A stretch of DNA of 43,650 nt from Ruminococcus sp. GTDB taxonomy: Bacteria > Bacillota > Clostridia > Oscillospirales > Acutalibacteraceae. The notes under the pieces were generated by a model. It did no database searches. It was not told the origin of the DNA and saw only the letters and a program-made list of their open reading frames with translations. Below are positions 1-8,116 of the stretch, piece after piece. Every line of letters begins with the position of its first letter. The stretch's first letter is position 1. The stretch lies in the NCBI GenBank assembly GCA_017458105.1, contig JAFTGC010000002.1, forward strand, positions 1 through 43,650, read 5' to 3'. The position numbers and the translations under genes were made by a program.

Positions 1-774
1 CACGGAGGGTGTGGATTGAAATTGTAAGCAAGAATAGCAAGCACTGCGAAGTGTCGGACGTCACCCTCCACACGCAGGGTGTGGATTGAACTTACGCAAA
101 GGACATAGCCAAAAAGCACAAGGCTGGTCACCCTCCACACGGAGGGTGTGGATTGAAATGAGTAAATCTGTATTACTCTTAATTTTAGGATAACGCGTCA
201 CCCTCCACACGGAGGGTGTGGATTGAAATTCCTGAAAATATGGAAAGACTCAGAAAATCTGCGTCACCCTCCACACGGAGGGTGTGGATTGAAATCGGAA
301 AGCTGAAATATCTCGTACGCTGTTTGCTGGCACCCTCCACACGGAGGGTGTGGATTGAAATGATTACAACAAAGATAATTATTTTGACATACAAAAGTCA
401 CCCTCCACACGGAGGGTGTGGATTGAAATACAATGTAGTTTTCCAAAGAACGCAAAGTTGCTTTGAGTCACCCTCCACACGGAGGGTGTGGATTGAAATT
501 TTCTGATGGTGTAATTGAGACAACCGCTGCTTATGGTCACCCTCCACACAGAGGGTGTGGATTGAAATTTATATTAACTCAGGTTTAGGAAATATAAAAT
601 CAGTCACCCTCCACACGGAGGGTGTGGATTGAAATAATCGAACCCAAATCAATACGGTTTATGATATTGAGTCACCCTCCACACGGAGGGTGTGGATTGA
701 AATAGCTTTGGAGTAAGATGTACGAAAATAAATCGCCGTGGGTCACCCTCCACACGGAGGGTGTGGATTGAAAT
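1..774 (+). CRISPR. CRISPR array, type I-C-like repeats (left end cut by window)
   Basis: A 33-bp repeat starting GTCACCCTCC and ending GGATTGAAAT recurs at 60, 127, 197, 263, 329, 397, 467, 536, 603, 671 and 742, with the last 22 bp of another copy at 1-22. Spacers are 33-38 bp and all differ. The repeat has an internal palindrome (ACCCTCC / GGAGGGT), and its GATTGAAAY end is typical of type I-C arrays. By that orientation transcription runs on the + strand, and the leader and cas genes lie left of the window. Copies at 60 (two changes), 329 and 536 (one change each) deviate from consensus. No cas gene is present in the window. I saw no spacer matching elsewhere in the window, but this was only inspected by eye. 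Confidence 0.98.
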
Positions 775-1160
775 CACATCGTTAAGACATTCCTCTAAAG
801 CTTCTATATTGTCAAGCTGTTCAATGTAGTCTGAGAATTTCAGATATTCCGTACTGTCCCGGCTGAGATTCCGCATAGTGTAGGCAAGTATGGCACGGTC
901 GTCAATATAACGGTCGGAGTTTTGTTTTTTCTGTTATTCCAACATAATTTACACTTTTGGGGTTAAAATTTTTGTCGTACTGCTTGACAAGGGAGAATAA
1001 ACCTGATACAGTAAAAGTAGAGTTAGTGTGTAACATTGGGCTAGTATCACCGTTTGGTGAAAACACCCCGTTACCTAACTCCATTTTTATTGATACCAAA
1101 TGATAAGCCCTTTGTTTTATCTTTTTCTCAGCTTCATCAAAATAGAGCTCAACGGATAAT
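775..1160. other. 386-bp non-repeat stretch between the array and a decayed repeat
   Basis: This segment separates the last good repeat (ending 774) from an isolated degenerate one at 1161. It is about ten times a normal spacer. On the minus strand it carries two overlapping open stretches in different frames: about 53 codons over 775-933 (including YLKFSDYIEQLDNIEALEEC) that run straight into the repeat, and about 85 codons over 902-1160 (including KNFNPKSVNYVGITEK, stop at 902). The first reads like real protein sequence, but I recognise no family. It may be captured foreign DNA, a collapsed part of the array, or the trailer with a chance repeat. Confidence 0.5.
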
Positions 1161-1193
1161 GTCACCCTCCAAATGGAGGGTGTAGATTGAAAT
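1161..1193 (+). repeat. isolated degenerate CRISPR repeat
   Basis: A 33-bp copy of the array repeat with changes in the loop (CCAAATGG in place of CCACACGG) and in the 3' part (TGTAGATTG for TGTGGATTG). It lies 386 bp beyond the last regular repeat, in the same orientation. Degenerate terminal repeats are usual at the trailer end of arrays, which fits a leader to the left. Confidence 0.85.
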
Positions 1194-1364
1194 ACCATAG
1201 CAACCGATGAAACAAGTGGCTTATATTACTGCTCACAATATAGGTGTTTATCTACTGATTTTGACTTTGAGAAGATTTACAGCATTATACATTATAAATT
1301 GTAATTGGCTATCGCATCGCTAACTCAACTTATTTTCAATGAGAAAGGACACAGGAACAATCTT

Positions 1365-2177
1365 ATGGAAAACATAGACGAAGTATATGATTTTTACAAC
1401 AACGGAGCAGAGATTGACCGTCTTGAGCGTGGTTTAGGCATTGTTGAGTTTTATCGCTCAAAAGAGATTATTTCTCAGTACATAACCGAGAAAAGCACTA
1501 TTTACGATATTGGTGGCGGTATCGGTAAATACTCCGAATGGCTTGCGGAACAGGGACACAATGTAACGCTGATTGAGCTTGCTCCAACAGCAGTTGAATA
1601 TGCAAAGAAGAATATGAAAGTACCCTACACGGCAGAGGTAGGCGACGCAAGAGAAATCAACAAGACGGATGAAAGTGCAGATGTGGTTTTGCTAATGGGA
1701 CCGCTATACCATTTGCAGAATAAGTCTGATCGTGAAAAAGTATTGAATGAAGCGTACCGTGTTTTGAAAAAATGCGGATTGCTGATAGTGGCAGGCATTT
1801 CTAAGTTCAGCTCTACTACTTGGGCACTATCTGTTTACGGTAACGGTTGTGACTTTATTGACGACGATATTTATATGAATATGCTTAAACACGAGCTTTC
1901 AACAGGAGAACATAACCGCCCGAAGGAGTATCCGTTTATCATTGCAAATGCCTATTTTCATACGATAGACGAATTGAGAAAGGAAGTCCACAACAGTGGT
2001 TTTGAGGTTATGACTTATCACGCTGTGGAAGGGTGCGTGTGGATTACACCAAAGCTTGACGAGAAATGGCAGGATACAAACAGCAGAAACAGAATGCTTG
2101 ATATAATCCACGCAACCGAACAAGAAGAAACACTGATGGGATTAAGCCCGCATTTCTTGGTGGTTGGCAGGAAATAG
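1365..2177 (+). CDS. class I SAM-dependent methyltransferase
   Basis: A 270-aa protein with the Rossmann-fold SAM-binding motif I (YDIGGGIGKYSEW), the acidic end of strand beta-2 (VTLIELAP), a motif resembling DAREIN, and the post-I stretch ADVVLLMGPLYHL common to Methyltransf_11/25 enzymes. I chose the ATG at 1365 (MENIDEVYDFY) because AGGA lies 8 nt upstream; the frame stays open back to a TTG at 1305 without a better ribosome site. The substrate cannot be told from sequence. The gene stands alone between the CRISPR trailer and tRNA-Pro, with no operon partner. A small-molecule or antibiotic methyltransferase role is possible but not shown. Confidence 0.85.
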   Translation: MENIDEVYDFYNNGAEIDRLERGLGIVEFYRSKEIISQYITEKSTIYDIGGGIGKYSEWLAEQGHNVTLIELAPTAVEYAKKNMKVPYTAEVGDAREINKTDESADVVLLMGPLYHLQNKSDREKVLNEAYRVLKKCGLLIVAGISKFSSTTWALSVYGNGCDFIDDDIYMNMLKHELSTGEHNRPKEYPFIIANAYFHTIDELRKEVHNSGFEVMTYHAVEGCVWITPKLDEKWQDTNSRNRMLDIIHATEQEETLMGLSPHFLVVGRK

Positions 2178-2272
2178 GTATTACCTCATAAAATCGGCGT
2201 AGAAAACATAGTGATATTCGTTGTTATCTTAATTTCAATAATTTTCAAAGTGCTTTTTACATTTTAAAACTA

Positions 2273-2310
2273 AATGCCACATCGTTGGATCATAATAACG
2301 ATGTGGCATT
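2273..2310. terminator. perfect 14-bp inverted repeat, possible terminator
   Basis: AATGCCACATCGTT pairs perfectly with AACGATGTGGCATT around a 10-nt loop. It lies about 95 bp after the methyltransferase stop. Neither side has a strong T-run (the minus-strand side reads TAGTTTTAAAA), so it is a possible weak bidirectional terminator between the methyltransferase and the oppositely oriented tRNA gene. Confidence 0.5.
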
Positions 2311-2399
2311 AATCAATATGATTGGCTTTGTCAAGAAAAGTGTGTAAGCTTTTTAAAAATTAGATAATTGATGTTTTGTCCGCCTTTTAATAAAACACG

Positions 2400-2440
2400 G
2401 CAAAACGAAAACGGCTCAAATTCTTAGAATTTGAGCCGTT
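2400..2440 (-). terminator. terminator of tRNA-Pro
   Basis: A 15-bp perfect stem (AACGGCTCAAATTCT with AGAATTTGAGCCGTT) begins 2 bp after the CCA end of the tRNA. On the minus strand it is followed by TTTCGTTTTGCCGTGTTTT. Confidence 0.85.
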
Positions 2441-2442
2441 GC

Positions 2443-2519
2443 TGGTCGAGGTGACAGGAGTCGAACCTGCGGCATCCTGGTCCCAAACCAGGCACTCTAC
2501 CAAACTGAGTTACACCTCG
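2443..2519 (-). tRNA. tRNA-Pro (anticodon TGG), CCA encoded
   Basis: The minus strand folds into a 77-nt tRNA. The acceptor stem is CGAGGTG with CACCTCG, the D-arm includes AGTTTGGTAGAG, the anticodon arm is CCTGG-TTTGGGA-CCAGG (anticodon TGG, proline), and the T-arm carries GGTTCGACTCC. The 3' CCA is encoded at 2443-2445. It has its own consensus promoter and terminator, so it is a single-gene unit. Confidence 0.97.
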
Positions 2520-2543
2520 ATACACTGTTTTCAGTACTTGATT

Positions 2544-2572
2544 ATTATATCCTATACAAAAGAAAATGTCAA
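2544..2572 (-). promoter_or_regulatory. sigma-A promoter of tRNA-Pro
   Basis: On the minus strand TTGACA (2567-2572) is separated by exactly 17 bp from TATAAT (2544-2549), a perfect consensus pair about 25 bp upstream of the mature tRNA 5' end. Confidence 0.93.
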
Positions 2573-2607
2573 GCGTTTTTTTGCAAAATTTTTAATTTTA
2601 TTTCAAA

Positions 2608-2651
2608 AGCTTTATTCAAAAGCCCTGCCGCGTTGCTTTTTTACGGCAGGG
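2608..2651 (-). terminator. terminator after the PH-domain operon
   Basis: Minus-strand stem CCCTGCCG / CGGCAGGG (2623-2630 with 2644-2651), followed by CTTTTGAATAAAGC. It lies just beyond the stop at 2661 and separates the operon from tRNA-Pro downstream. Confidence 0.75.
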
Positions 2652-2660
2652 ATCGGTTTT

Positions 2661-4112
2661 TTATGCCATACGGTTTTCAATCAATTCAACTGCGTGCATT
2701 ACCTTATCATACTTTAAGTTTTTTATCCTATAACTGCTGGTTTTGTTGCTATAAACATATACTTTAACATTAGCCACTTTATACAGGCGTTGAAACGGGC
2801 TTTGGTAAACCTCTACATACTGAATTCTGTCGTACGGAATATATGTTCGTGTTATGTTCAGTTTGTCAAAAAAATCTATCCTTACCGCTTTATCGCATAT
2901 TGTTATTTCGCTCTGTGTATAGGAATAGATTCTGAAAAACAGCCAATACACAAACACCACAAGCAGAACAATCAGCGGTACACGCACAATTTCTCCAAAA
3001 TAGCCAAGTCTGTAAAGCACCACCATTGTCAGAATATCACCGCCTATTGAATAAATAGGAAACCACAAAAATGAAAAAAATTCGGTTTTTACCGGACGGA
3101 CTTTATAGTCTTCCTGCTTTTGCAAACTTGTAATTCTTTTTAAGATTTCGTTAGTATGAGCATCCTTATCTGCCGGAATCAAAAGTCCCATATCACCTTT
3201 TTGAACTCCGCTTCCTACAGTTTTTATATATGTGCTTTTCAGGTTTAACAGCAGCATAATTATACTTTGCCTGATTTGAATAGCATTTATTTTTTTGGTG
3301 GCAGTAATAAATTCAACTCTATTAAAAATACCTCTTTTTATTCTGATAGCAGTTTCTCCGATTTCAAGCGTAAAGAAAGAATACCTCTCCAACTGAACTG
3401 TAAACGCTATTACCCATCCGGCTATAAGAAGTGTTGCAAAGCCCGAAATCGCCTCCGGTACGGCAATGCTTATAATGTAACGAATGATGTCCATAGTGTT
3501 TTGAAAATACAACTTGAGCAGTTGATTTGTCACTGAAGAAGTTTTGTACAGAACAGGGGCAATAATCAGCAAGCCTGTAAGTGTGTTGCTTCGTGTTGCG
3601 GCCATCAATATGGTTTTAAAAAAACCTCCGTGGTAGGTGAACATAGGCTTTTCATCACCAAAAATCGTACTGCTAAGCCCGTTTGTTTTTTTCTTGCTGA
3701 GATATATTGAGTAACTTCCGTGTGAAAGAAATGAGCCTGGGGTATATATATAGTACTGCCTGGCTCCGAATAGCATAGGAAACATATTTTTCTTTATATA
3801 TACCGACTGAATACAATTGTACGGAATATCCGAATGGCTTTTGTAAAAAAATCCTTTTTTGGCATACAATCGGGTTTCTCTTTCTATATACAATATATTT
3901 AGGTATTCAAGTATTACCGAAGTAAGAATCATCAAAGAAAACAAAGCCGATAAACCGTAGTTGGTTATCAACTCTGTAAGCGTTGTTGGATTAAACAGCA
4001 AATGTTGAAGCCCTGGCAGCAACAAAAGCGGAATGATGCCCGGCGTATAGTCAATTACAGTATATGGATGTGCTTTTTTGTAGTTTTTTCTGTTGGAACT
4101 CAAGGCGTCCAT
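2661..4112 (-). CDS. YdbT-like bacterial PH-domain membrane protein
   Basis: A 483-aa integral membrane protein of the bacterial PH-domain (former DUF304) type, like Bacillus YdbT. It has hydrophobic pairs near the N-terminus (PGIIPLLLLPGL, LFSLMILTSVIL), the middle and the C-terminal third, each followed by a PH module. Characteristic strings are IPYNCIQSVYIKKNMF and IPYDRIQYVEVYQSPFQRL; the second closely echoes VELLQSPLQRVYNV in the upstream gene. The ATG at 4112 begins 4 nt after the upstream stop. A longer frame starts at a TTG (4166) but overlaps the upstream gene by 50 bp. Function is unknown; Bacillus ydbS-ydbT has been linked to protection against some antimicrobial peptides, which I would not transfer without data. 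Confidence 0.85.
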   Translation of the reverse strand: MDALSSNRKNYKKAHPYTVIDYTPGIIPLLLLPGLQHLLFNPTTLTELITNYGLSALFSLMILTSVILEYLNILYIERETRLYAKKGFFYKSHSDIPYNCIQSVYIKKNMFPMLFGARQYYIYTPGSFLSHGSYSIYLSKKKTNGLSSTIFGDEKPMFTYHGGFFKTILMAATRSNTLTGLLIIAPVLYKTSSVTNQLLKLYFQNTMDIIRYIISIAVPEAISGFATLLIAGWVIAFTVQLERYSFFTLEIGETAIRIKRGIFNRVEFITATKKINAIQIRQSIIMLLLNLKSTYIKTVGSGVQKGDMGLLIPADKDAHTNEILKRITSLQKQEDYKVRPVKTEFFSFLWFPIYSIGGDILTMVVLYRLGYFGEIVRVPLIVLLVVFVYWLFFRIYSYTQSEITICDKAVRIDFFDKLNITRTYIPYDRIQYVEVYQSPFQRLYKVANVKVYVYSNKTSSYRIKNLKYDKVMHAVELIENRMA

Positions 4113-4116
4113 CCCC

Positions 4117-4542
4117 CTAACTGCTCTTTTTATATTCTCTGAACTGATTGCCAAGGTCTTGATCAACCTGGCTTACAAAAACTGTTGCACCCGCCGTGTG
4201 AAAAGCTACTGTATATACATTATAAACACGCTGCAGAGGCGACTGCAAAAGTTCAACATACTGGATTTTTTTAGCGAGAATATTCATTCGCTTTTTCATC
4301 AGTACGCCCTTTGTGATGGCTATTCCGTCAGGACGCACCTCGAGAATTGTAATTTTATATACATATGGTACTGCAATAAGCACGGTAAACAAATAGATTA
4401 TAATATTCAATACCATAATGCCAAGTGCAATTATTCGTGAAAAAACATATACTCCGCCTAATAATAACGAAGCCACCAAAAATATAATTGTAGCCCTCAA
4501 CCGCCAAACTTTTTTGGCGTTGACAGAAAGTTGTTGTACCAT
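4117..4542 (-). CDS. YdbS-like bacterial PH-domain membrane protein
   Basis: A 141-aa protein with two N-terminal membrane segments (ATIIFLVASLLLGGVYVFS and GIMVLNIIIYLFTVLIAVPYV) followed by one PH module (VRPDGIAITKGVLMKK, VELLQSPLQRVYNVYTVAFH). It is the usual partner of the YdbT-like gene directly downstream; the two are transcribed together with a 4-nt gap. The ATG at 4542 (MVQQLSV) has AGGAG at proper spacing. The in-frame extension up to 4608 reaches into the promoter -10 region and is rejected. Products of such pairs are thought to act together in the membrane. Confidence 0.85.
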   Translation of the reverse strand: MVQQLSVNAKKVWRLRATIIFLVASLLLGGVYVFSRIIALGIMVLNIIIYLFTVLIAVPYVYKITILEVRPDGIAITKGVLMKKRMNILAKKIQYVELLQSPLQRVYNVYTVAFHTAGATVFVSQVDQDLGNQFREYKKSS

Positions 4543-4573
4543 AAGCCACTGCTCCTGAAATCTATATACCTTT

Positions 4574-4602
4574 ATTATATAAAATTTTAAATCACTTGAC
4601 AA
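4574..4602 (-). promoter_or_regulatory. promoter of the PH-domain operon
   Basis: Minus strand: TTGTCA (4597-4602), 17 bp, TATAAT (4574-4579). Its -35 overlaps the -35 of the divergent ilvB promoter. Confidence 0.85.
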
Positions 4603-4624
4603 GGGCAAAGTTATTTAGTAGAAT
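4596..4624 (+). promoter_or_regulatory. promoter of ilvB
   Basis: TTGACA (4596-4601), 17 bp, TAGAAT (4619-4624). It predicts a start near 4631 and a leader of about 114 nt before ilvB. The two divergent -35 boxes share the palindrome CTTGACAAG. Confidence 0.85.
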
Positions 4625-4682
4625 ATTATAGGAAATGAAGCCAAGGTTTATACATATATTAAGGCAAAACTGAGGTATGGGT

Positions 4683-4712
4683 GCTTCGTCTTTATTGGCG
4701 AAGCTTTTTGTT
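4683..4712 (+). terminator. leader terminator (possible attenuator) upstream of ilvB
   Basis: Stem GCTTCGTC / GGCGAAGC (8 bp, one G-T pair) with loop TTTATT, followed by TTTTTGTTT, lying between the ilvB promoter and its ATG. A terminator inside a leader suggests attenuation. The run GAAGC near 4638 could pair with the 5' arm as an antiterminator. A 15-codon frame, ATG 4677 to TAA 4724, reads MGASSLLAKLFVYII, with adjacent Leu, Val and Ile codons. It overlaps the hairpin and has no well-spaced ribosome site. I do not see a T-box. Confidence 0.6.
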
Positions 4713-4744
4713 TATATCATATAAGGAAAGATAGGGGAAATATA

Positions 4745-6415
4745 ATGTTATTAACGGGTGCAGATATTATTTGTGAATGTCTTATTGAACAAGGTGTTGA
4801 CACGGTTTTTGGCTATCCGGGTGGTGCGGCACTTAATACATATGATGCACTTTACAAATACAGCGATAAGATTACACATATACTTACAGCTCACGAGCAG
4901 GGTGCTTCTCACGCAGCTGACGGCTACGCAAGAACAACAGGTAAAACAGGCGTTGTTATGACAACCTCCGGCCCGGGTGCTACAAATATCGTCACAGGTC
5001 TTGCAACCGCCAATATTGATAGTATCCCTATGGTGGCAATCACAGGCAATGTTACAACCGATCAGCTCGGACGCGACAGTTTTCAGGAGGTAAACATTGT
5101 AGAAGTTGTTAAACCGATTACAAAGGCAAGTTTTCTTGTTGAAAAGGTTGACGACTTAGCCTCTGTACTCAGAGAGGCTTTCAGACTTGCACAGGACGGC
5201 AGAAAGGGCTCTGTACTTGTTGATGTGCCAAAGGATGTAACTGCTCACAAAACAGAGTTTACTCCTGTTAAGCCCGAACAGACAAAGGTTTTCAGTATTA
5301 AAAATCCTGAGAGCATTGAAGCTGTCAAAGAGCTTATCAAAAATGCGAACCGCCCTATGATTTATGCAGGAGGCGGAATAATAAGTGCCGAAGCATCTGA
5401 CGAATTGGTTAAATTTGCCGAGCTTATCGACGCACCTGTTTGTTGTTCGCTTATGGGGCTTGGCTGTATTGCGTCAAGTCATCCGCTTTGTATGGGCAAC
5501 ATAGGTATGCACGGCGGTTACGAAACCGGTATGGCAACCGACGAATGTGACCTTATAATTGCAGCCGGTGCAAGGTTTTCCGACCGTGTTGCAGGCGACA
5601 GAGAAAAATTCGGTCAACAGGCAAAAATTGTTCAGATTGAAATTGACGAAAAAGAAATCAACAAAAATGTTAAGGTTGATGAATACATACTGGGTGATGT
5701 AAAAGAGGCACTCGCCGCACTTGCTGACGGTATAGATAAACTTTCACACCCGCAGTGGCTTGAAACTATTGCAAAGTGGAAAGAGAGCATAAAGACTGTT
5801 CCGGCAGAAAAGGACGGCTTCCCAAGCCCTCAAAAAATCCTTGAAACACTTAATACAATAAAGAAAGATACAGATATTGTTGCAACAGATGTAGGTCAGC
5901 ACCAGATGTGGGTTGCTCAGTATGACGCAGTAGAAACACCACGCACACTCGTAACCTCCGGCGGTATGGGTACAATGGGCTTTGGTATGGGTGCGGCAAT
6001 CGGCTCACAGATGGCTTTCCCTGACAGAAAGGTTATACTTGTAACGGGCGACGGCAGTTTTCATATGAATATAAACGAGCTTGTAACCCTTAAATCCTAT
6101 AACCTGCCTGTAGTTGTGCTTGTAATGAACAACGCAGTGCTGGGTATGGTTCGCCAGTGGCAGAAGCTCTTCTACAACAACCACTTCTCTCAGACCGACC
6201 CTCACCGTGCAACTGATTTTACAGAAGTTGCAAAAGGCTACGGCATAAAGGGTCTTAAAATTACAAAAACATCAGATATTGAAGATGTTCTCAGCAAAGC
6301 TTATCAAATGAACGAACCTGTAGTTGTGGACTGTGCAATCAGCCCTGACGAGAATGTTCTTCCGATGATTCCTCCGGGAAAAACAGTAAATGATATTGTA
6401 ACCGAGATGGACTGA
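4745..6415 (+). CDS. ilvB: acetolactate synthase large subunit (biosynthetic type)
   Basis: A 556-aa thiamine-diphosphate enzyme that condenses two pyruvates (or pyruvate plus 2-oxobutyrate), the first common step of valine/leucine/isoleucine synthesis. Seen are the N-terminal pyrimidine-binding domain with the catalytic Glu51 in AHEQGASHAADGYA, a central FAD/nucleotide-binding domain, and the C-terminal ThDP motif GDGSFHMN...NN from about residue 435. The QWQKLFYN stretch after VLGMVR is typical of the biosynthetic type. GGGG lies 7 nt before the ATG. No regulatory small subunit (ilvN/ilvH) or other ilv gene is adjacent, so it must lie elsewhere or be absent. Expression may be controlled by the leader terminator. 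Confidence 0.95.
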   Translation: MLLTGADIICECLIEQGVDTVFGYPGGAALNTYDALYKYSDKITHILTAHEQGASHAADGYARTTGKTGVVMTTSGPGATNIVTGLATANIDSIPMVAITGNVTTDQLGRDSFQEVNIVEVVKPITKASFLVEKVDDLASVLREAFRLAQDGRKGSVLVDVPKDVTAHKTEFTPVKPEQTKVFSIKNPESIEAVKELIKNANRPMIYAGGGIISAEASDELVKFAELIDAPVCCSLMGLGCIASSHPLCMGNIGMHGGYETGMATDECDLIIAAGARFSDRVAGDREKFGQQAKIVQIEIDEKEINKNVKVDEYILGDVKEALAALADGIDKLSHPQWLETIAKWKESIKTVPAEKDGFPSPQKILETLNTIKKDTDIVATDVGQHQMWVAQYDAVETPRTLVTSGGMGTMGFGMGAAIGSQMAFPDRKVILVTGDGSFHMNINELVTLKSYNLPVVVLVMNNAVLGMVRQWQKLFYNNHFSQTDPHRATDFTEVAKGYGIKGLKITKTSDIEDVLSKAYQMNEPVVVDCAISPDENVLPMIPPGKTVNDIVTEMD

Positions 6416-6422
6416 TTTTTAA

Positions 6423-6465
6423 AAAACTGTTGCAAAACCAAGGGTGTATTTGCAACGGTTTTTTA
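6423..6465 (+). terminator. terminator of ilvB
   Basis: AAAACTGTTGCAAA pairs with TTTGCAACGGTTTT (one T-G pair) and is followed by a T-run. Confidence 0.88.
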
Positions 6466-6524
6466 TTTTTATAACAAAGCACAAAAATTTTATCTCTTAT
6501 AAAACAAATTAAGAATTTTGTCTA

Positions 6525-6553
6525 TTGCTAATTAGTTCTTTTTATGGTATAAT
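6525..6553 (+). promoter_or_regulatory. promoter of the citrate synthase gene
   Basis: TTGCTA (6525-6530), 17 bp, TATAAT (6548-6553). The start codon is 86 bp downstream. Confidence 0.75.
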
Positions 6554-6638
6554 ATTGTTATATTTTTAACAGATTATGCAGGATGTGTTTAAAAAAGCAT
6601 CAAAAAAGCCATAATACTGAAAATAAGGATGTGATTAA

Positions 6639-8009
6639 GTGGGAAAGTATAGTGATCTCACCCCGGAAATTTTGAAACTTAGCGAAATTTGTATCAAAAA
6701 CGGTGTAATTGACCCTAAGCTCTATGAGTATTACGATGTAAAGCGTGGTTTGCGTGATGCAGACGGCAAGGGTGTTCTTACGGGACTTACAGAAATCTCC
6801 GAGGTTACTTCGGTAACTCATAAAAACGGCGAGCGTGTTCCTATCCCGGGCAAACTGTACTACAGAGGCTACAACATTGAGGACCTTGTAAAGGGTTTTA
6901 TCCACGACGAACACTACGGTTTTGAAGAAATCTCTTACCTACTGCTTACAGGTAATCTGCCTACAAATGACGAGTTTGAAAAATTCAATAACCTTCTGGG
7001 CTACTACAGAACTTTACCTGATTCATTCGTTCGTGATATAATTATGAAAGCTCCTTCAAGGAACATTATGAACGCTCTCTCAAGAGAAGTGCTCACGCTC
7101 TATTGCTATGACGAAAAAGCAGAGGATACTTCAACCCCTAATGTGCTTCGCCAGTGTATTCAGCTTATCGCACTTTTGCCTGTTTTGGCTGTTTACAGTT
7201 ATCAGGCTTTTAATTACTTCCACAACAAGCAAAGCCTTTTTATTCACTCACCTAATCCTGACCTTTCAACCGCCGAAAATATACTGCATATGCTTCGCCC
7301 TGACTGCAAGTACTCAAAACTTGAGGCAAAACTGCTTGATATGGCACTTGTGCTTCATGCAGAACATGGCGGCGGCAACAACTCCACCTTTACAACCCAT
7401 GTTGTAACTTCTTCGGGAACAGACACCTATTCGGCAATTGCGGCGGCACTTTGTTCGCTGAAAGGTCCAAAACACGGCGGTGCAAATATCAAGGTTGTTA
7501 AGATGTTCCGCTACATCAAAAAGAACATTACAGACTACAACGATAAAGATCAGATAAGGGCTGTATTAACAAAAATTTTGGATAAAGAAGCTTTTGACAA
7601 AACAGGGCTTATCTACGGTATGGGTCACGCAATTTACACAATCTCAGACCCAAGAGCAAGGGTATTCAAACGCTTTGTTAAATCACTTTCGGAAGAAAAG
7701 GGCAGAACTGCCGAATATCGTCTTTACTCCAATGTTGAAGAAATTGCCGCAGAGCTAATCACCAAAAGAAGAAGAACAGACAAGCCTATTTCTGCAAATG
7801 TTGATTTCTACAGTGGTTTTGTTTACAGTATGTTGGATTTGCCGACAAAGTTGTTTACTCCGCTTTTTGCAATTGCCCGTGTGAGCGGTTGGAGTGCTCA
7901 CCGCATTGAAGAGCTTGTTAATCCTAGCAAAATTATCCGTCCGGCGTACCGCAATGTTCGTGAACACCGTTATTATGTACCTATGAGTGGAAGAAAACCG
8001 CAAGAATAA
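6639..8009 (+). CDS. citrate synthase
   Basis: A 456-aa citrate/2-methylcitrate synthase family enzyme (oxaloacetate plus acetyl-CoA to citrate). Conserved parts are YYRGYNIEDLV in the N-terminal half, the His-bearing LHAEHGGGNNSTF near residue 240, GPKHGGAN, GMGHAIYTISDPRA near 326-340 (catalytic His and Asp), and FYSGFVYSMLDLPTKLFTPLF. It is in the size range of citrate synthases of gut Clostridia, where the reaction feeds 2-oxoglutarate and glutamate synthesis. The start is GTG at 6639, preceded by AAGGA at suitable spacing. It has its own promoter and terminator. Whether it prefers propionyl-CoA cannot be told; no prp genes are nearby. Confidence 0.93.
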   Translation: MGKYSDLTPEILKLSEICIKNGVIDPKLYEYYDVKRGLRDADGKGVLTGLTEISEVTSVTHKNGERVPIPGKLYYRGYNIEDLVKGFIHDEHYGFEEISYLLLTGNLPTNDEFEKFNNLLGYYRTLPDSFVRDIIMKAPSRNIMNALSREVLTLYCYDEKAEDTSTPNVLRQCIQLIALLPVLAVYSYQAFNYFHNKQSLFIHSPNPDLSTAENILHMLRPDCKYSKLEAKLLDMALVLHAEHGGGNNSTFTTHVVTSSGTDTYSAIAAALCSLKGPKHGGANIKVVKMFRYIKKNITDYNDKDQIRAVLTKILDKEAFDKTGLIYGMGHAIYTISDPRARVFKRFVKSLSEEKGRTAEYRLYSNVEEIAAELITKRRRTDKPISANVDFYSGFVYSMLDLPTKLFTPLFAIARVSGWSAHRIEELVNPSKIIRPAYRNVREHRYYVPMSGRKPQE

Positions 8010-8047
8010 CAATTTTTGGCTTAAATTTGCAATAAACACTTTTAATA

Positions 8048-8113
8048 AAATCCCTTTTGTGATATACTTAGGATATGTATATTTATAAGTAAATCACATA
8101 AAGGGATTTTTTT
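8048..8113 (+). terminator. terminator of citrate synthase, overlapping the rlmB ribosome site
   Basis: AAATCCCTTTTGTGAT (8048-8063) pairs with ATCACATAAAGGGATTT (8093-8109), with one unpaired base, and is followed by T's up to 8113. The 3' arm contains AAAGGGA, the only ribosome-site-like sequence before the rlmB ATG at 8117. The long loop contains TATACT (8063-8068), a possible -10 for rlmB. Confidence 0.8.
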
Positions 8114-8116
8114 ATT

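Noticed and set aside
185..876. Open frames over the CRISPR array on both strands (repeating ISIHTLRVEGD, APSTRRVWIEI and FNPHPPCGG)
   Set aside because: They are translations of the CRISPR repeat, not proteins.
902..1198. 98-codon minus-strand frame starting inside the decayed repeat
   Set aside because: Its start codes for the repeat and no ribosome site is seen; kept only as a description of the gap.
4631..4744. T-box or other known riboswitch before ilvB
   Set aside because: The leader is only about 114 nt and lacks a recognisable T-box core sequence; only a terminator hairpin is clear.
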